Below are positions 12,480 to 25,114 of a stretch of DNA of 64,000 nucleotides, one piece after another. Position 1 is the first letter of the stretch, and the number at the start of each line of letters is the position of its first letter. The notes beneath the pieces were generated by a model. It saw nothing but the letters and a program-made list of their open reading frames with translations, did not search any database and was not told the DNA's origin. A program made the position numbers and the translations under genes. Source of the stretch: Leptoclinus maculatus (lineage: Eukaryota > Chordata > Actinopteri > Perciformes > Stichaeidae); the NCBI GenBank assembly GCA_032191485.1, contig JAVDOI010000012.1, positions 18,971,985-19,035,984 on the forward strand. Direction: 5' to 3'.

Positions 12480-12580
12480 TGGAGTGGTGGGGGGTTGTGC
12501 GTGTGTGCCTATGAAAGAGAGAAAGATAGACACAAAGAGGGAAAACATCAACCTTAATGAATATAAATAAGTGCTTTACA

Positions 12581-12610
12581 ATATATACTGTATATATATA
12601 CAGTATATAT
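12581..12610. repeat. 30-bp perfect palindrome
   Basis: The 30 bases are identical to their reverse complement. Two ATATATACTG half-sites flank a TA-alternating centre. It lies 60 bp outside the left arm of the foldback element. Confidence 0.85.
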
Positions 12611-12670
12611 ATTTATATTATTATTCAGAATATATTTACATTTATAAGGCTCAAACATATATAAATAAAA

Positions 12671-13074
12671 TGTCCCGTTGGTCCGACAGCCCGTTATTGC
12701 GAAAAACCGACGTCCGTGGTTCCGAAGGCCGATTGCTCCAAAAACACAAACTCTGCCTGCAACAAACAAGTACGTGTCTAATTATTATGTACAATGACGG
12801 ACCTTCACAAACTTTTCTTTTTGTCCCATGGCGAAGGCTCTAGCCACCACTTAGTGGTTTTGTTGGTTGGGCTGGTTGGTTGAGGCATGAGGACGGATTA
12901 GTTAGGTTAAGGGTTGCATAATAATTGAAAGGTGCTTCTTTTCGCTGCATGGAGAGCAATGGGCCTTCGGAACAATAGACGTATGATTTTTGGGTAATAG
13001 GGCTGTTGGACAAATGGGCTTTCGGTCCAAAGGGACTATTGGGGTTTCAGAATAATGGGCCGTTGGAACAACAG
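12671..13074. mobile_element. foldback element with long inverted phrase-like arms
   Basis: The left arm (12671-12745) reads in part ccgttggtccgacagcccg then ggttccgaaggccgattgct. The right arm (12950-13074), read on the minus strand, gives tgtccaacagccctatta and ttgttccgaaggcccattgc in the same order. The right arm continues with two more related phrases, ccaacggcccattattctg and ggaccgaaagcccat. The central ~200 bp is unrelated. Arms built of degenerate phrases with the core gcccattattc resemble foldback or MITE-like elements. I see no target-site duplication and cannot assign a superfamily. Confidence 0.6.
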
Positions 13075-13396
13075 CATGGCCCCCAGTTGACTGGCACCTG
13101 ACCACATGTGACTCGTCTAACACTGGAAATAGGGATAGGGATGAGTATTTGCAGAGGCAGCTAAATTATTTATATTCAAATGAAATTGAAAATAGACGTA
13201 ACAATCCTGTTTTTGTTTTTATCACACTTTTGATTTTAGGAGGATAAAGTGTTCTTCAACAAACTATTATCTGAGGGTTCCTTTCCATGTATTGCTGCCA
13301 GTGGATTTTGTTCCAAAGGGCGAAGTAAATACGCAGAACTCGCTCATCTAGTTTAACTTTGGTGATCAGGTAGTGTTGTTGGATCATCGTCTACAT

Positions 13397-14272
13397 CAGC
13401 GGCCCCCAACCTTTTTTGGGTCACGGACCGTTTTGATTTAAGACAATATTTTCACGGACCGGCCTTCAAGGTGTGGCAGATAAACACAACGAAATAAAAT
13501 GATACGACCGGCATGAAAACAAATATAAAATGCATAAAAAATACAACTCACAATAACGCTGAATCAGTGGGAGCCCTGAGCTTGTTTCTCTGCAACGAGA
13601 CGGTCCCATCTGGGGTAATGGGAGACAATGACACCCGAAGTGTGTTCCTCATGTCCAGTCTACTTCGTTTGGTTTTGATTGCTGTCACTGCAGAACATCC
13701 CGCTTCACAAAGAGGATGTGTGAAATGGAAGCAGGGGTTTCAGTGCTTTTGTGGCGATCTCAGGATATTCAGCCTTGATTTGAATCCTAAACACCAGCAG
13801 AGTTGTTGTCTCAAACATACTTTTAAGGCCACCGTCATTTACAACCTCCAGCAGCTGATCTTCCTCTGTCGCCACATATTCTGCAGAGCGGGCTTGATGC
13901 GTCAGAATTACTCCTGATATTTAATTAGACTCCTGATATTGTCTGTTAAATGAAGCTTTCTTTTTCTTGTAGGTTGTAGGCTCTTCTTCTGTCTCCTTAG
14001 TGGACCTTTAACCTTTGCAAAGAAACTCTCCAAACGTTATTTACTCATGTTCGCTAGTTTTCAGGCTTAACTTTTGAGGTAACGTATCACGTGACCGAGA
14101 CGAGCGTCTTGACATGTCAAGAGGCACAGGCGGATGAAATTGGGAGAGAATCCGGTAATTTTTCAAAATAAAACTTCTTTCAGACTCTGATAATCAATAA
14201 AACGGAAATAATATAATATTTATTCTCTCTGTGCGGCCCGGTAACAAATGACCCGGTGGTTGGGGACCGCTG
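13397..14272 (-). mobile_element. decayed hAT element, 876 bp, perfect 8-bp TSD
   Basis: The 5' end cagcggcccccaacc pairs with the 3' end ggttggggaccgctg, a 15-bp inverted repeat with one mismatch. The 8-bp direct repeat gtctacat sits immediately outside both ends (13389-13396 and 14273-14280). Terminal sequence and target-site length are those of Charlie/Buster-type hAT transposons. The only coding remnant is a C-terminal dimerisation domain on the minus strand, so the 14272 end is the 5' end of the ancestral gene. It cannot transpose autonomously. Confidence 0.9.
13600..13850 (-). pseudogene. hAT C-terminal dimerisation (hATC) domain remnant
   Basis: The minus strand reads IKAEYPEIATKALKPLLPF then HTSSL and a stop, and in the next frame CEAG, SAVTAIKTK and RSRLDMRNTLRVSLSPITPD (13607-13640 for the last residues). 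The order PEIA-x-KAL-x-x-LLPF, CEAGFSA, T-K, SRLD, LR-x-x-LS is the hATC dimerisation signature of ZBED5/FAM200-like transposases. At least two small indels separate the pieces, including one after HTSSL. The BED finger and catalytic core are missing from this copy, so nothing functional is expected. Confidence 0.75.
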
Positions 14273-14280
14273 GTCTACAT

Positions 14281-15583
14281 GGTATTTGAAAATGTAAAAA
14301 AAGTCAGCATACGTCTGTAGTAGGAGACATGCATTGTTTTCTGATTTTATATGTTAACATGTGTAACTGCTGATGGAAAATGTACATAATTCCTATTTTT
14401 GATGTTTGCAAAATTTCTCATTTTCACTGACAGATTTATTGACAGAGGGATACAAATATGTCCTTCTTACTTTCTCTCTCACACACGTAAGCAGACATTA
14501 ACACAGTGACACACACACACACACTTAAACACACAGAGACTTACATACACACAAGGTCCAAAGAACAGCTGTTCATGTCTTCATTAACTAATTGTAATCT
14601 ATGACTGGTGACATTCATGACTGGTTACATTCACGCCATTCATCATGATATGAACCTGCACGCAATAAAGATGGCTTTCAGTGAACGCTGACAGACGTGA
14701 CAAATCTGTCACCGCTTTTCATCTCCCCGTTGCCCAATGTATCCTCTGTTGAGCATGCGGTGTGAGGTGTGCGTATGTAGGAAGCGCACAGCATCACAGT
14801 TTGGAAGCAGCCTTGGGGAGCGGGGGAGGGATGGGAGGTCACGTGTTTAAGGAGATTGGCCTTCAACTTGAGGTCCCGGATTTTGACCTTCATGTTGGGA
14901 AGCACCCAGCATGCATAAGCGTCCCTGAAGAGTGTACACTGACCATGACCTCTGACCTTCATGGAGAAAGGCAGTAAAACAATCACCAACAATGTATAGA
15001 ATTATTGAAACAATCATTTAGTAATAAGCCTTCATCTTTAATCTCCCCGTGCAGTATCTTCTCTCTACTTTGCCCTTGATATCTCAGCAGTACATCTGTC
15101 ATCCTTGCCTGACATTAATTGTATCTGAATAATAAACAAGGACAAGGAGGGAGGAGGAGAGAGAAGAGCAGTGAAGCAGGTTAATGAATGACTTGAGCTA
15201 GACCTGAGTTCAAGCTTTACTGGTCTGGGGATTGACCAAACCATATTGAGTCACAGTTCAGCTTCCATTCTCTCCTGCTCCCCCCACCCACCTCATCAGC
15301 TCAATCACTCTCAGCTGCCACTCTACGGCACCTACTATTTAAACCCCAGTCTCACACGCCCTCACTGCCAGATCGCTCTCCGCATTATGCCAGACTTTCC
15401 TGCGTTTATCCTCCGACTGTTTTCCCGTTGCCGACCCTACCTGTTTGGATTCTCCGCCTTGACTCTGCCCTGGTAAATTGCCATAGCCTTCTGTGAAGCA
15501 ACAATATCTATGGCGTCCTGATTACTGCATTGTTGTACCTGTGAAAAAAATGCGGACAACTCACAAACCGCACGATGCCATGA
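14281..15583. other. non-coding stretch, no gene seen
   Basis: Short CA-rich segment at about 14510-14555. No recognisable coding frame or repeat. Confidence 0.5.
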
Positions 15584-15910
15584 TAGCGACCTGTCAATCA
15601 CAATGTAGCCCCGCCCCTAAAGCATCCCCTGCTTTATGGTCTGTTTGACTCTAAATGGACCATCATTTACTAAATGAACATCATGCTGTATTGAAGAAGA
15701 CCTGAAACTAGAGATTGAGACCATAAACTCATGTTTACAATGTTTACTGAGGTAATAAATCAAGAGAGAAGTAGAGTCATTTTCTCATAGACTTCTATAC
15801 AATCAGACTTCTTTTTGTAACCAGGGGAGTCGCCCCTGCTAGTCAGACAGAATGCAGGTTTAAAGCAGTTCCGCTTTGGCGCCACTTTTCAGACCCGGAT
15901 GTTCCCGCCT
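15584..15910 (+). repeat. family A dispersed repeat, central and 3' parts
   Basis: Starts at the tagcgacctgtcaatcaca module, runs through the actagagattgagaccata and agtagagtcattttctcat modules, and ends past cttttcagacccggatgtt. The 5' module with the CRE-like site is not present. Confidence 0.8.
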
Positions 15911-15944
15911 CACTTCGACTCAAGTATGAACAGACCACCAGAAT

Positions 15945-16132
15945 TTGGTGGTCAAAATGTCACTGTGACCTCAAAAAACATATTTTCAGGCCATAACTCA
16001 AGAATTCAGGTACTATTTATGACAACTTCACACAAATGTCAAACAGGAAAAAGTGATGACATTTTGTACAGACATGGAAAAATGTCAAACTGGTTGGCGG
16101 AGGCTTACAACCGCGAGACACTAATTCTAGTT
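15945..16132 (+). repeat. dispersed repeat related to 3089-3315
   Basis: Contains aaaatgtcactgtgacctca, ccataactcaagaattcagg and, at the end, ttggcggaggcttacaaccg. It lies directly after the family A copy. The pattern matches a known animal-wide repeat whose name I cannot give with certainty. Confidence 0.45.
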
Positions 16133-17131
<999 letters not shown>

Positions 17132-18084
17132 CAGTGATTCTCAACTGGTGGGTCGCGGACCTGTTTTCAGGCCTTTACCTGAAAAAAAAAAAAAGAAAAA
17201 TCCTTTGCTTTTATTTTGAAGGGGATTTCTTATGCAGCGGAGTGCCGTCTATTCACACTCCTTAACATTATTTGGCGTTAATGCCCTCAAAGTTTGTTTT
17301 CATATGCTTATTGAGCATGGCGAAACGCAAAGTATGACACAGAGTGCATGAGATACTGCAGATGCAAATTAGCTTAAGCTACAATCTGGTACAGTGCATC
17401 GAATGGTGACATTTATGTTTAAACTGTACATGGTCCCTTTTTAAATAAATAAATATGGATTTTCTTACGTTGAGGGCAAAAACCTCAGTGTGTTTTGTGC
17501 AGCGAGGTTCTGGCACAAGAAAGCATGAAGCCATCAAAACTGAAGCGGCATTTGGAAACAAAACACCCTTCTCTCAAAGATAAACCTGTTGAGTACTTTC
17601 GAAGACGACTTCAAGACCTGAGAACATCACAAAAGTGTCTCACTTACCTGCAGCCATGGACATGACACAGCAGGGGATAAACTGAAAACTATACCTCTGT
17701 CAAATGACACTATAAGTAGACCAATTGAAGATCTATTTACAGAAGATGGTCTGTTTGATGTCGGATGACATCAAACGGACCACAGCTCGAATTAAGGCAA
17801 GTGGTCATTTTGCATTACAAATGGACGAATCTACAGACATAACAAACAAAGCAGTTTTACTCGTTTACGTGAAACGTGTGGGACGGGGATTTACAGGAAC
17901 AATTTCTCTGCACAAGAGAGCTCCCTATACTACGACTGCAGAGGACATTTTCAGCTCAGGTTCAAACTGTACCATCTTTTCATTAAATACATTTGAGAAG
18001 TTGAAAGTTTTCCTTGATTTGGGTCGCGGCTTGTCATTAAGGGGTGATGGTGGGTCCCGCAGCCAGACCAGTTGAGAACCACTT
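17132..18084 (+). mobile_element. decayed hAT element, 953 bp, perfect 8-bp TSD
   Basis: The 5' end cagtgattctcaactgg is an inverted match to the 3' end ccagttgagaaccactt, with mismatches. The 8-bp direct repeat atctaagc lies outside both ends (17124-17131 and 18085-18092). Inside, the plus strand retains a BED finger and the beginning of the catalytic domain of a ZBED5/Charlie-like transposase. Most of the catalytic and dimerisation parts are deleted. Confidence 0.92.
17446..18075 (+). pseudogene. hAT transposase remnant: BED finger plus start of catalytic domain
   Basis: YGFSYVEGKN is followed, after a one-base frame change near 17485, by QCVLCSEVLAQESM and KPSKLKRHLETKHPSLKDK: a complete-looking BED finger, with CxxC at about 17489-17500 and HxxxxH in RHLETKH. 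The frame continues through PVEYFRRRLQDL and stops near 17660. A second open segment (17725-18075) gives ARIKASGHFALQMDESTDIT, which includes the DEST motif that carries the first acidic catalytic residue of hAT transposases, then AVLLVYVKR and TTTAEDIF. After that the sequence jumps to the 3' terminus. Frameshifts and the missing C-terminal half make it a pseudogene. Confidence 0.85.
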
Positions 18085-18092
18085 ATCTAAGC

Positions 18093-19130
18093 TACAGTGC
18101 AGTTGGTTGAGATCCATACTGACAAAGTCATGCTTAAAACTATCATGCAATATACTCAATTATCCTCCCAAAGCTGGTGCACAAAACTGACACATATGCA
18201 GAATATATAGAGCAAAAATGCATAATTAACATGTATTCTGCATGCGATCAACAAATGGCACGCACACACGTCAGCATAATGCCCCGCATCTCTGATTAGC
18301 TGATGCTGACTTGTGCAAAAAGTTGGAATGTTTAAGACACAAGTAAATTAAAATCAGTTTAAGCATAGATCTTTTTTTTTTGGGGTGATTTAAATAATGA
18401 CTTGAATAAAACAGTGGTTCCATTAAAGGACAAGGTTGGCAGTATTCTTTATTGTTACTTGCAATAAATCTCATGAAAAGACCCAAACCAACGATGTGAT
18501 AGTCCCTCACTACCTTCTCTGTGGGACTCGGCTCCAAGCCGATTTGTTGCTGCTCAAAATATAATTACTAAAAATAGTTACATATACAAATGTATTTACT
18601 TTCATCCTCAAACCAAAGACTCACTAAAACAGCTGGGCATTGAAATTTATAGCAAACGCTACTCAAACAGGAGTAAAAGTGCATTTGTTCGCCCCTATGC
18701 TGTCTCTAAGTAAAGAAATCTGCCCGGAGGAAGTGAATCCCTTTGCAGTTTAAGTAAATGTGGACGATATTGTTGTACTGTACAACCGTGGCATTGAACT
18801 CTTTGTAATCAAAGAAAGGAGGATGGACTTTGGTAAATATTGGTCCCTCTGATGTGAATAATATTTGAATGGTGCTCATGACAAAATTAACAAATTTCCC
18901 CCCGGGGATAATTATATATTATATTATATCTATCTATGAGTGTGTGGAGGAATGTGTGTTTTAGCGCCGCAGTTTTGCTGGAATGTGCAGAGGCCTGTTG
19001 AATCATGTTATTTGGGTTTTATGTTATTCTACCTGCTTTGTGTCATGTAAATATATGTGACTGGTTCTTGTGAGTTTGTTCTTGTCATTGTGTTAATGAC
19101 ATTGATTTTGACTACATGCATTGCCCGTTA
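18093..19130. other. non-coding stretch, no gene seen
   Basis: AT-rich. A TATAT-type cluster lies at about 18910-18940. No gene or repeat recognised. Confidence 0.5.
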
Positions 19131-19510
19131 ATGGCGAAGCATCCCGTCATGCTGGCGTCATAATGAGGTTATTAGGAGGTGGTTCAACTGTAGTAGGACA
19201 GCACTGAAGGCCCAGGTATAAAATCCACGGCCCGCCACTGGATTTTAGCCACGCCAGCGGCTCTTTGAAATATCGCAACAACAATTTTTTGGTGTTACAA
19301 TATAATTCTGTCCGGATATTCATGATCCCCAGAGGATGAATCCGCCCAATTTTGGCGATCAATCAGCTCTAGTGCCATCATCCGGACAAAACTCATTTGT
19401 CATTAGTTTTGCCAGAATCTGGTCATAGCTCATTCACATCAACCTCAGCTGTACTTTATGATTAGTCCTGATGAGCAATTTGATGGCACCAAATGTTGTA
19501 CCGCACATAA
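19131..19510 (-). repeat. family B dispersed repeat fragment
   Basis: On the minus strand it contains ggcgctagagctg-like sequence and the diagnostic ggattcatcctctggggatc block (from about 19323-19341), in the order seen in the copies at 22621 and 45940. Strongly diverged. Confidence 0.5.
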
Positions 19511-20680
19511 TGCAACGTAATGACATCGCCACGAGTGTATGACGTGAGGACAGAAGCCTTAGCTTTTTGCTGCAAAAGCAAAGAATGTTCTTGCTATTGT
19601 GGTTAAAACAGGATCATGCAAACAACAATTTCCTGCAGCTGCCCACAGGAGTTTTGTTTTTGAGGGGTTAATGGGTTAAATAGCGAATTGCCGGGCGTAT
19701 ACTTTGATGAAATACAATCACATTAGAATAGATTGTGTATAAACTGAGTAACTCTATTGTCAGAGGCAACGGCCAGACTTCAGTAAGTAACTGGGGTCAG
19801 CTACAATACGGAAGGCATACCTTTCTAAAAATAGGGGCTCAAGGAATCAGCTGATTATTATACTTATCTTATCGATGGCGTGGCCACTGTCACCTGATGA
19901 CCACACACACAAACACACACGAATCATTGTAATCATCTGACCTAAAACAGAGAAAACTGGTCTCACATGATTTCATCAGAGCTGACGGGATCCACGTGTC
20001 TCTCACATTGGGTCCTCAAACATTCCTCACATTCCTCGCGGTAACGGTAACATGGCCGTGCTGTGGGCTTCCTTGCAGTTTACGGGCAAAGCACCCACCC
20101 CAACCCTCCTTGGGACTTTCTCTCTCTCTCTACCAGAGCTGCTGACAGTAAGACCGTTGGAAATGACGACAGGCTTGCACCAAATGCATGCGGCTAAAGG
20201 GAAGAGCGAGAGAGTGTAAGTGCACACACAGAGAGAGAGTGAGAGTGTCCAGGCCTTTTTAGTGAAGGGTCAGCCCGACATTGATGTCCTCCGTGACCGT
20301 TGGGCATGAGATAACTCCACAGCCCCCCCCCCCCCCCCCCCGCCTTGCCTCCATGGCTATTTTGCCATATATGGACGTCTCCATTCATATCACGGCTCAG
20401 TTATTATTAGTAGGGCCGCAGTGCAGTTGGCTTTCCAGTGCGGGAAAGGCCAAATGCACACATTCACATCACTGTTGTGTTTTTTTTTTCAACACAGGCC
20501 AAAATAAATATGAATAAATAAAAAATATAGAATAAATAAACGATAATTTTGTTTTTAGCGTGAGATGTGGCTTGTTGTATCACATGACTTACTCTTTCTA
20601 GCAATGTCACTGTATGAATGAAGATGATGGATGGATGAACTTTTTTTTATTTAAAGCAATGAGACTAGGATCTCACAGTT
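19511..20680. other. non-coding stretch with C19
   Basis: C19 run at 20323-20341, and small GA/CT runs near 20118-20130 and 20211-20246. No gene recognised. Confidence 0.5.
20323..20341. repeat. C19 homopolymer
   Basis: Nineteen consecutive cytosines. Confidence 0.95.
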
Positions 20681-21258
20681 GAAGTGCCTTAAACTTGCAT
20701 TCTCTCTAATGGCCATCAGGGGGCGACTCCTCTGGTTGTATAGAAGTCAATGAGAAAATGACTCTACTTCTCTCTTGATTTATTACCTCAGTAAACATTG
20801 TAAACATGAGTTTATGGTCCCAATCTCTAGTTTCAAGTCTTCTTCAATACAGCATGATGTTCATTTAGTAAATTATGGTCCATTTAGAGTCAAACAGACC
20901 ATGAAGCAGAGTATGCTTCAGGGCGGGGCTACCTTGTGATTGACAGGTCTCTACCACGTTGCTGTCCAGTCTGGGAGTTGTCCGTGTTTTAGTTTTAGAA
21001 CTTAAACCCTTTCACAGTGTGTTTTCAGTTCATGAAAGTCAATTGCAACATTATGGTTGCCTAAAAGTCTTATCCAGCGTTCAGTTGTACTTCGCTCCAC
21101 CCTCTCATCTCACTTCTGGTTGCAAAAAAATTAATAAAATGCCGACGGCAAAAAACAGTAGATGCCAACAAAAATGCCGAACTCAAGGCCTCAAAACAGC
21201 AGTCCACAAACCAACGGCTGATGTCACGTTGACCACACTTCTTCTACGCAGCCTATGC
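20681..21258 (-). repeat. family A dispersed repeat, long copy
   Basis: One of the most complete copies, minus orientation. On the plus strand it runs from the caaac/ttgcattct module and agggggcgactcct through gagtttatggtcccaatc, gaacatcatgctg-type sequence (complement) and gattgacaggtct. It then includes an extra ~150-bp module, with aaccctttcacagtgtgttt, that other copies mostly lack, and ends at a diverged CRE-like module (ccaacggctgatgtcac). The same extra module is interrupted by an insertion at 37843. Confidence 0.8.
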
Positions 21259-22620
21259 CTGCAGGGGACACCGCTGTCCCGCCACGTCTTTCCTCATGCG
21301 TTGTCGGTGCCCCTCTGCTTGTCGCACTGTGATCAATGACCTTCAGCAGTGTTATTTGATCAGAGCGCCTGACACCCGCATCCTTTCATTGGATTTTTTC
21401 CTAAATGGCACAGATGAAATATAAAAGGTCGCCGAGCCCCTTTCAGTGTCTGTTTGTCCCTCTGACGCACACTAAGACACACACACACTAACACACCCTT
21501 ACGACACAGGACTGAAACACAGGCACTCTCACACATCAGTAGTGAAACCCGAGCTAACGTCTGCAACTCGACAGCTGCATCCCAGTGTGGGTCCTCTTAC
21601 CCTGTGAAGGCATAACTATGCATAACCATCAGGGCTAAACCCGAGACTTCCCTATTAATAACACACTGGTGGGAATCTCACTTTGGCAGATACGTATCCC
21701 CGAACTCCTCTTGGCAAAAGGTAAAATCAGGTAAAAATAAACTTCAGATACGCCACAAAACCACCCCATCATATCCGGTGCACAGCGCGTCCAAACCTGG
21801 TTGTGTGGTAAATAATTAAATAGTGGCGTGTAACGGAAAACGGGACGTGCGGTGAACAGCGAGAAGGAGGGATTCCCTGTGTGTGTGTGTGTGTGTGTGT
21901 GTGTAGGTGGGTGGTTGGTTCTGTATGTGTGAGTCGTGCTAAGCGGGGGAAGCCCCCTCTCCCCCGTTTCTGCCTCTGCAGTGAGCCTCACCCATCCAAC
22001 AGCCAATCGGATCATGGCTAGAGAAGGGGAGCAAAGTGATGGGAGGGGGGGGGGGGGCATGCTGGGGATGATGCTTGCCCGCAGTGATGGGCGTAGGTGT
22101 CTGTGTGTGTTCGTGTGCCTGCGTGCCCATGTGCAAAATGCTTGTGTAAATGTGATTTTTTTTGCTGTATGCCACAAATATGATGTGTGTTTATTTCAAA
22201 CATTTCAGTTTCTCCTGATGTTGACCAGTATGTGAAATGTAAAACTCTTGAGCTTTATTTCACTAGTATTAGAAAGTGTTGTGTGTCATGAAAAGCCTGT
22301 CATGCTTAGAAGTCATATTTTTTTCAACAAGATATTCAAGAACAAGTCCCTATATCTCACTGAAATGTTAGTAGTTGGGTGATTGTGTCTTATATTAAAT
22401 GTTAATTATTTTGATTAGTAATCAAATATATTTGGAAAGATTTGACCTTTTTTCAGTGTAGATCTATTAAATGCAGAGAAGAAAGGTTCATGTTCCACCA
22501 GAAATACAAATAAAGTACAAATTTACAATTTTTATATATTGCATTATTTGTTAAAATCATGATCACAAAAATAAAATATAATCGAACAAACTAGAATTTT
22601 TCATCTATTCAGCTATTTTG
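21259..22620. other. non-coding stretch with GT and G runs
   Basis: (GT)13 at 21878-21904 and G13 at 22045-22057. No coding frame with recognisable content. Confidence 0.5.
21878..21904. repeat. (TG)13 microsatellite
   Basis: Uninterrupted TG run of 27 bases. Confidence 0.95.
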
Positions 22621-23045
22621 CGAGCTAATGTGATCAGCGTCTTAGCTTGGCGACTAATATTTTGTAATTAGCACAAAACACTAAGTCCAGCTGATGGGAA
22701 TGACATTAGATTTGCAGGTAATTTAACAAATTTCGACCTGATGACGGTGCAAGCTGAAAAGTGAAGGGGTCGGAAAAATGTATACAAATCGTCCTGAGAG
22801 GTGCGTGACATTCGGAAACTTCATGGATATTCATCGGACTGCTGCCATTTCATGAAAAAACAAAAACTTAAACGTCATGAGAAACGCTTGAGGAAAAGTC
22901 GGGTTATAACCAAAGTCAGTAGAGGATTCATCCTCTGGGGACAATAAATATCATTATAAAATTGAATGTCAATCCATTGTATAGTTTTTGAGATAATTCA
23001 GCTTGGACTGAAGTGGTGGACTAACCTTGCCATCCCTAGAGCCGT
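22621..23045 (+). repeat. family B dispersed repeat
   Basis: The copy begins near the gctaatgtgatcagcg block and carries gctgatgggaatgacatta, atttcgacctgatgacggtg, gaggattcatcctctgggga and ttgtatagtttttgagata, ending near ccatccctagagcc. I recognise this order from common fish repeats. Other copies lie at 19131, 39895 and 45940. Confidence 0.7.
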
Positions 23046-24394
23046 ACCATGGCTAACAAGCCAAAGGGACTCAGTCCAGTCCAAAGACCGATAGACCAGC
23101 TGCCAAGACTGAGACTGGCCTACTGCCCTGTCACTTTATTCATGTTACCCTCCATCTCTGTCCATATACCTTGACAGCCAGCCATCCAGCATTCCTCCCA
23201 ATCTCTGCTGTCGTATTTCAGCATGAAAGTCTATAAACATTCAAAGCTGCATGAAACTCTCCACATTCTCTCTCAAATTTCCAGACACTAGTGCGCCTTG
23301 TTATTTGGTGGTTCAAAAGGTCATTCAAATTGAACTTGTGGGAGCAACAGGAAGCTAATGCATCTTGACCCCTCTCGCCACTCAAATGAATGGGGACGGA
23401 CTTTTGGTGCGACCATGGCAATAATCCGATGAAGAGCAGAAAAACATACATTCCCAAAATTTCCAAGACAGTGTACTCGCTGATTTAAAAGCTGCGTAAA
23501 AGCCCCACAATCCTCGCCTGCACCCTTTAATTAGCGTTGGCATCCCACATCCCACCCAGATCCACTCTTTCAGGATTAATCCAAACACCAAATTACCAGG
23601 TAATAGCACATTGCAGTAACGAGGCACCGCAGCTCCTGAACACAACATTACGCAAGCTCAATTATGTCCTTTTAAGGCCTGACAACAATTACGTTTCTAT
23701 TTTAGTGTTACGTCTTTTGTTGAAAATAGAAACATCGAGGACGTTGTTGAGCCGCGGGCCCTCTGGGGAAATCTGGAGATAATCAGTGAATTCCAGACCT
23801 GCTTGGCTCTGCCTCTCTTCGTACGTCTCCGGAGGCCAGGACCCGTCAGTGTGTGTGTGTGTGTGTGTGTGTGAGAGTGTCAGGGCTGGGCTATGGGGGA
23901 CGGGTCAGCCCACGATTAAATCCTTATTATCTCCTTCAGAACCAAATTACGAAAATGACTTACGTGCCCTATGAGGAGAAATGGGCATGACCACAGGCAC
24001 CTAAGGACCAGAGGTTAGGGTTCAAGGGTGAAACTGGTGACCTGCAGGGCTGCTGTTTCCAGGATGCTTCTCCCTCTCTCTCTTCTCACCTCATACCCTG
24101 CATACTGCCAAACTGCAGCCTAATTTATGTACTTATCTTCAGATTTTTATTGAAAAAAATGTATTTAGCTTCACAGCTCTTTTCAAAGAATGTTTTTCAC
24201 GCTCCATCCACATGATCTGGCAGATTTTATTTTTTTTTACAGGCAAAGCGGGTTGTGGCTTGAAATTGTGCCTCCTCGTGGAAAAACACACCATAATCAC
24301 TTCCTCACAAACATGAAAGCTTTGGATCATATTTGAGAATCAGCTGGCTGGCATAGTTATGACAGGAACAGAAGAAGCTACTAATCTAACTACA

Positions 24395-24495
24395 AAAGTG
24401 GGGAATCTGTCTGTGTGTCTTTCGCATATCTCGAGGACCTCATCCGATCTACTTCGCACTTGGCCGGTGTATTGATGGGGGTCTAATGGATGCAT
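24395..24495 (+). repeat. possible dispersed repeat fragment
   Basis: The segment with gcatatctcgaggacctcat, ccgatctacttcgcacttgg and gtgtattgatgggggtc resembles a repeat motif I have seen in fish sequence. Single copy in this window. Confidence 0.35.
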
Positions 24496-24670
24496 TCGTA
24501 ATCAGGAAAGGGCATGGCTGTTAATTCAGAATCAGAAATAAGAATCTTTATATACCTAATATAAACAGCTCCTCACTGGATTTTAACGAGAACCTTTGCC
24601 GCCGGATGACACCAAACGCATCATTTTGCGTCATCGGCGGTAACACGAAGGGAAGCCGAACATCGTTGCA

Positions 24671-24823
24671 ATGATACGAAGCAGTTTGAGAGTCGTCAAA
24701 GACGCTCTTGCGAGACGTGAAAACGTGTCATCTCCCTGGTCCGGAGCCGAGGATGATGAGTCTCAATCGACTGACCACCCAAAGCAAGAAGTGGACAATG
24801 CAGATGCTGAGACGCTTCATTGA
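24671..24823 (+). other. 50-codon acidic open frame downstream of a GC-rich hairpin
   Basis: ATG at 24671 opens a frame of 50 residues ending TGA at 24821. Its beginning (MIRSSLRVVKDALARRE) is basic and its second half (GAEDDESQSTDHPKQEVDNA) acidic, an amino-acid mix more like real protein than the low-complexity frames elsewhere here. An imperfect inverted repeat lies just upstream at 24598-24640 (CCGCCGGATGAC against GTCATCGGCGG). It could be the 5' coding end of a deleted transposon. I recognise no domain. Confidence 0.25.
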
Positions 24824-25114
24824 TCTAGCTTGGGTCGATAGTTTGGTTATTGTTACACCAAGGTGGCAAAAACGATAACATGCTGTTCCTTCAGCAATGC
24901 ACCACAGTGGCTCAGACATGCCAGAAAGTGTTACTGGATCCGTACTGGGATATACATCAAACATCCAAACTAAGCATGTTTAAGTGTAGTTATAGTCAGA
25001 GAGATTATATTCAAAATTCACACAACACGATACTGTTGCAAAGATTTCAGCAGGAAATCTTTCATATACTTAGGTAAGTTTAAGTAGGTGGGCCGTGTAC
25101 ATGTTCTAGTCTAT

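Larger units (their letters stand above)
11191..12570. other. non-coding stretch with AT and G runs
   Basis: Contains the (AT)27 and G21 runs listed separately. No gene recognised. Confidence 0.5.
23046..25114. other. non-coding stretch with a small ORF and GT run
   Basis: (GT)12 at 23849-23873. A hairpin and 50-codon frame at 24598-24823 are listed separately. No known gene recognised. Confidence 0.45.

Noticed and set aside
13513..13917. 134-codon plus-strand frame
   Set aside because: Antisense shadow of the hATC remnant on the minus strand.
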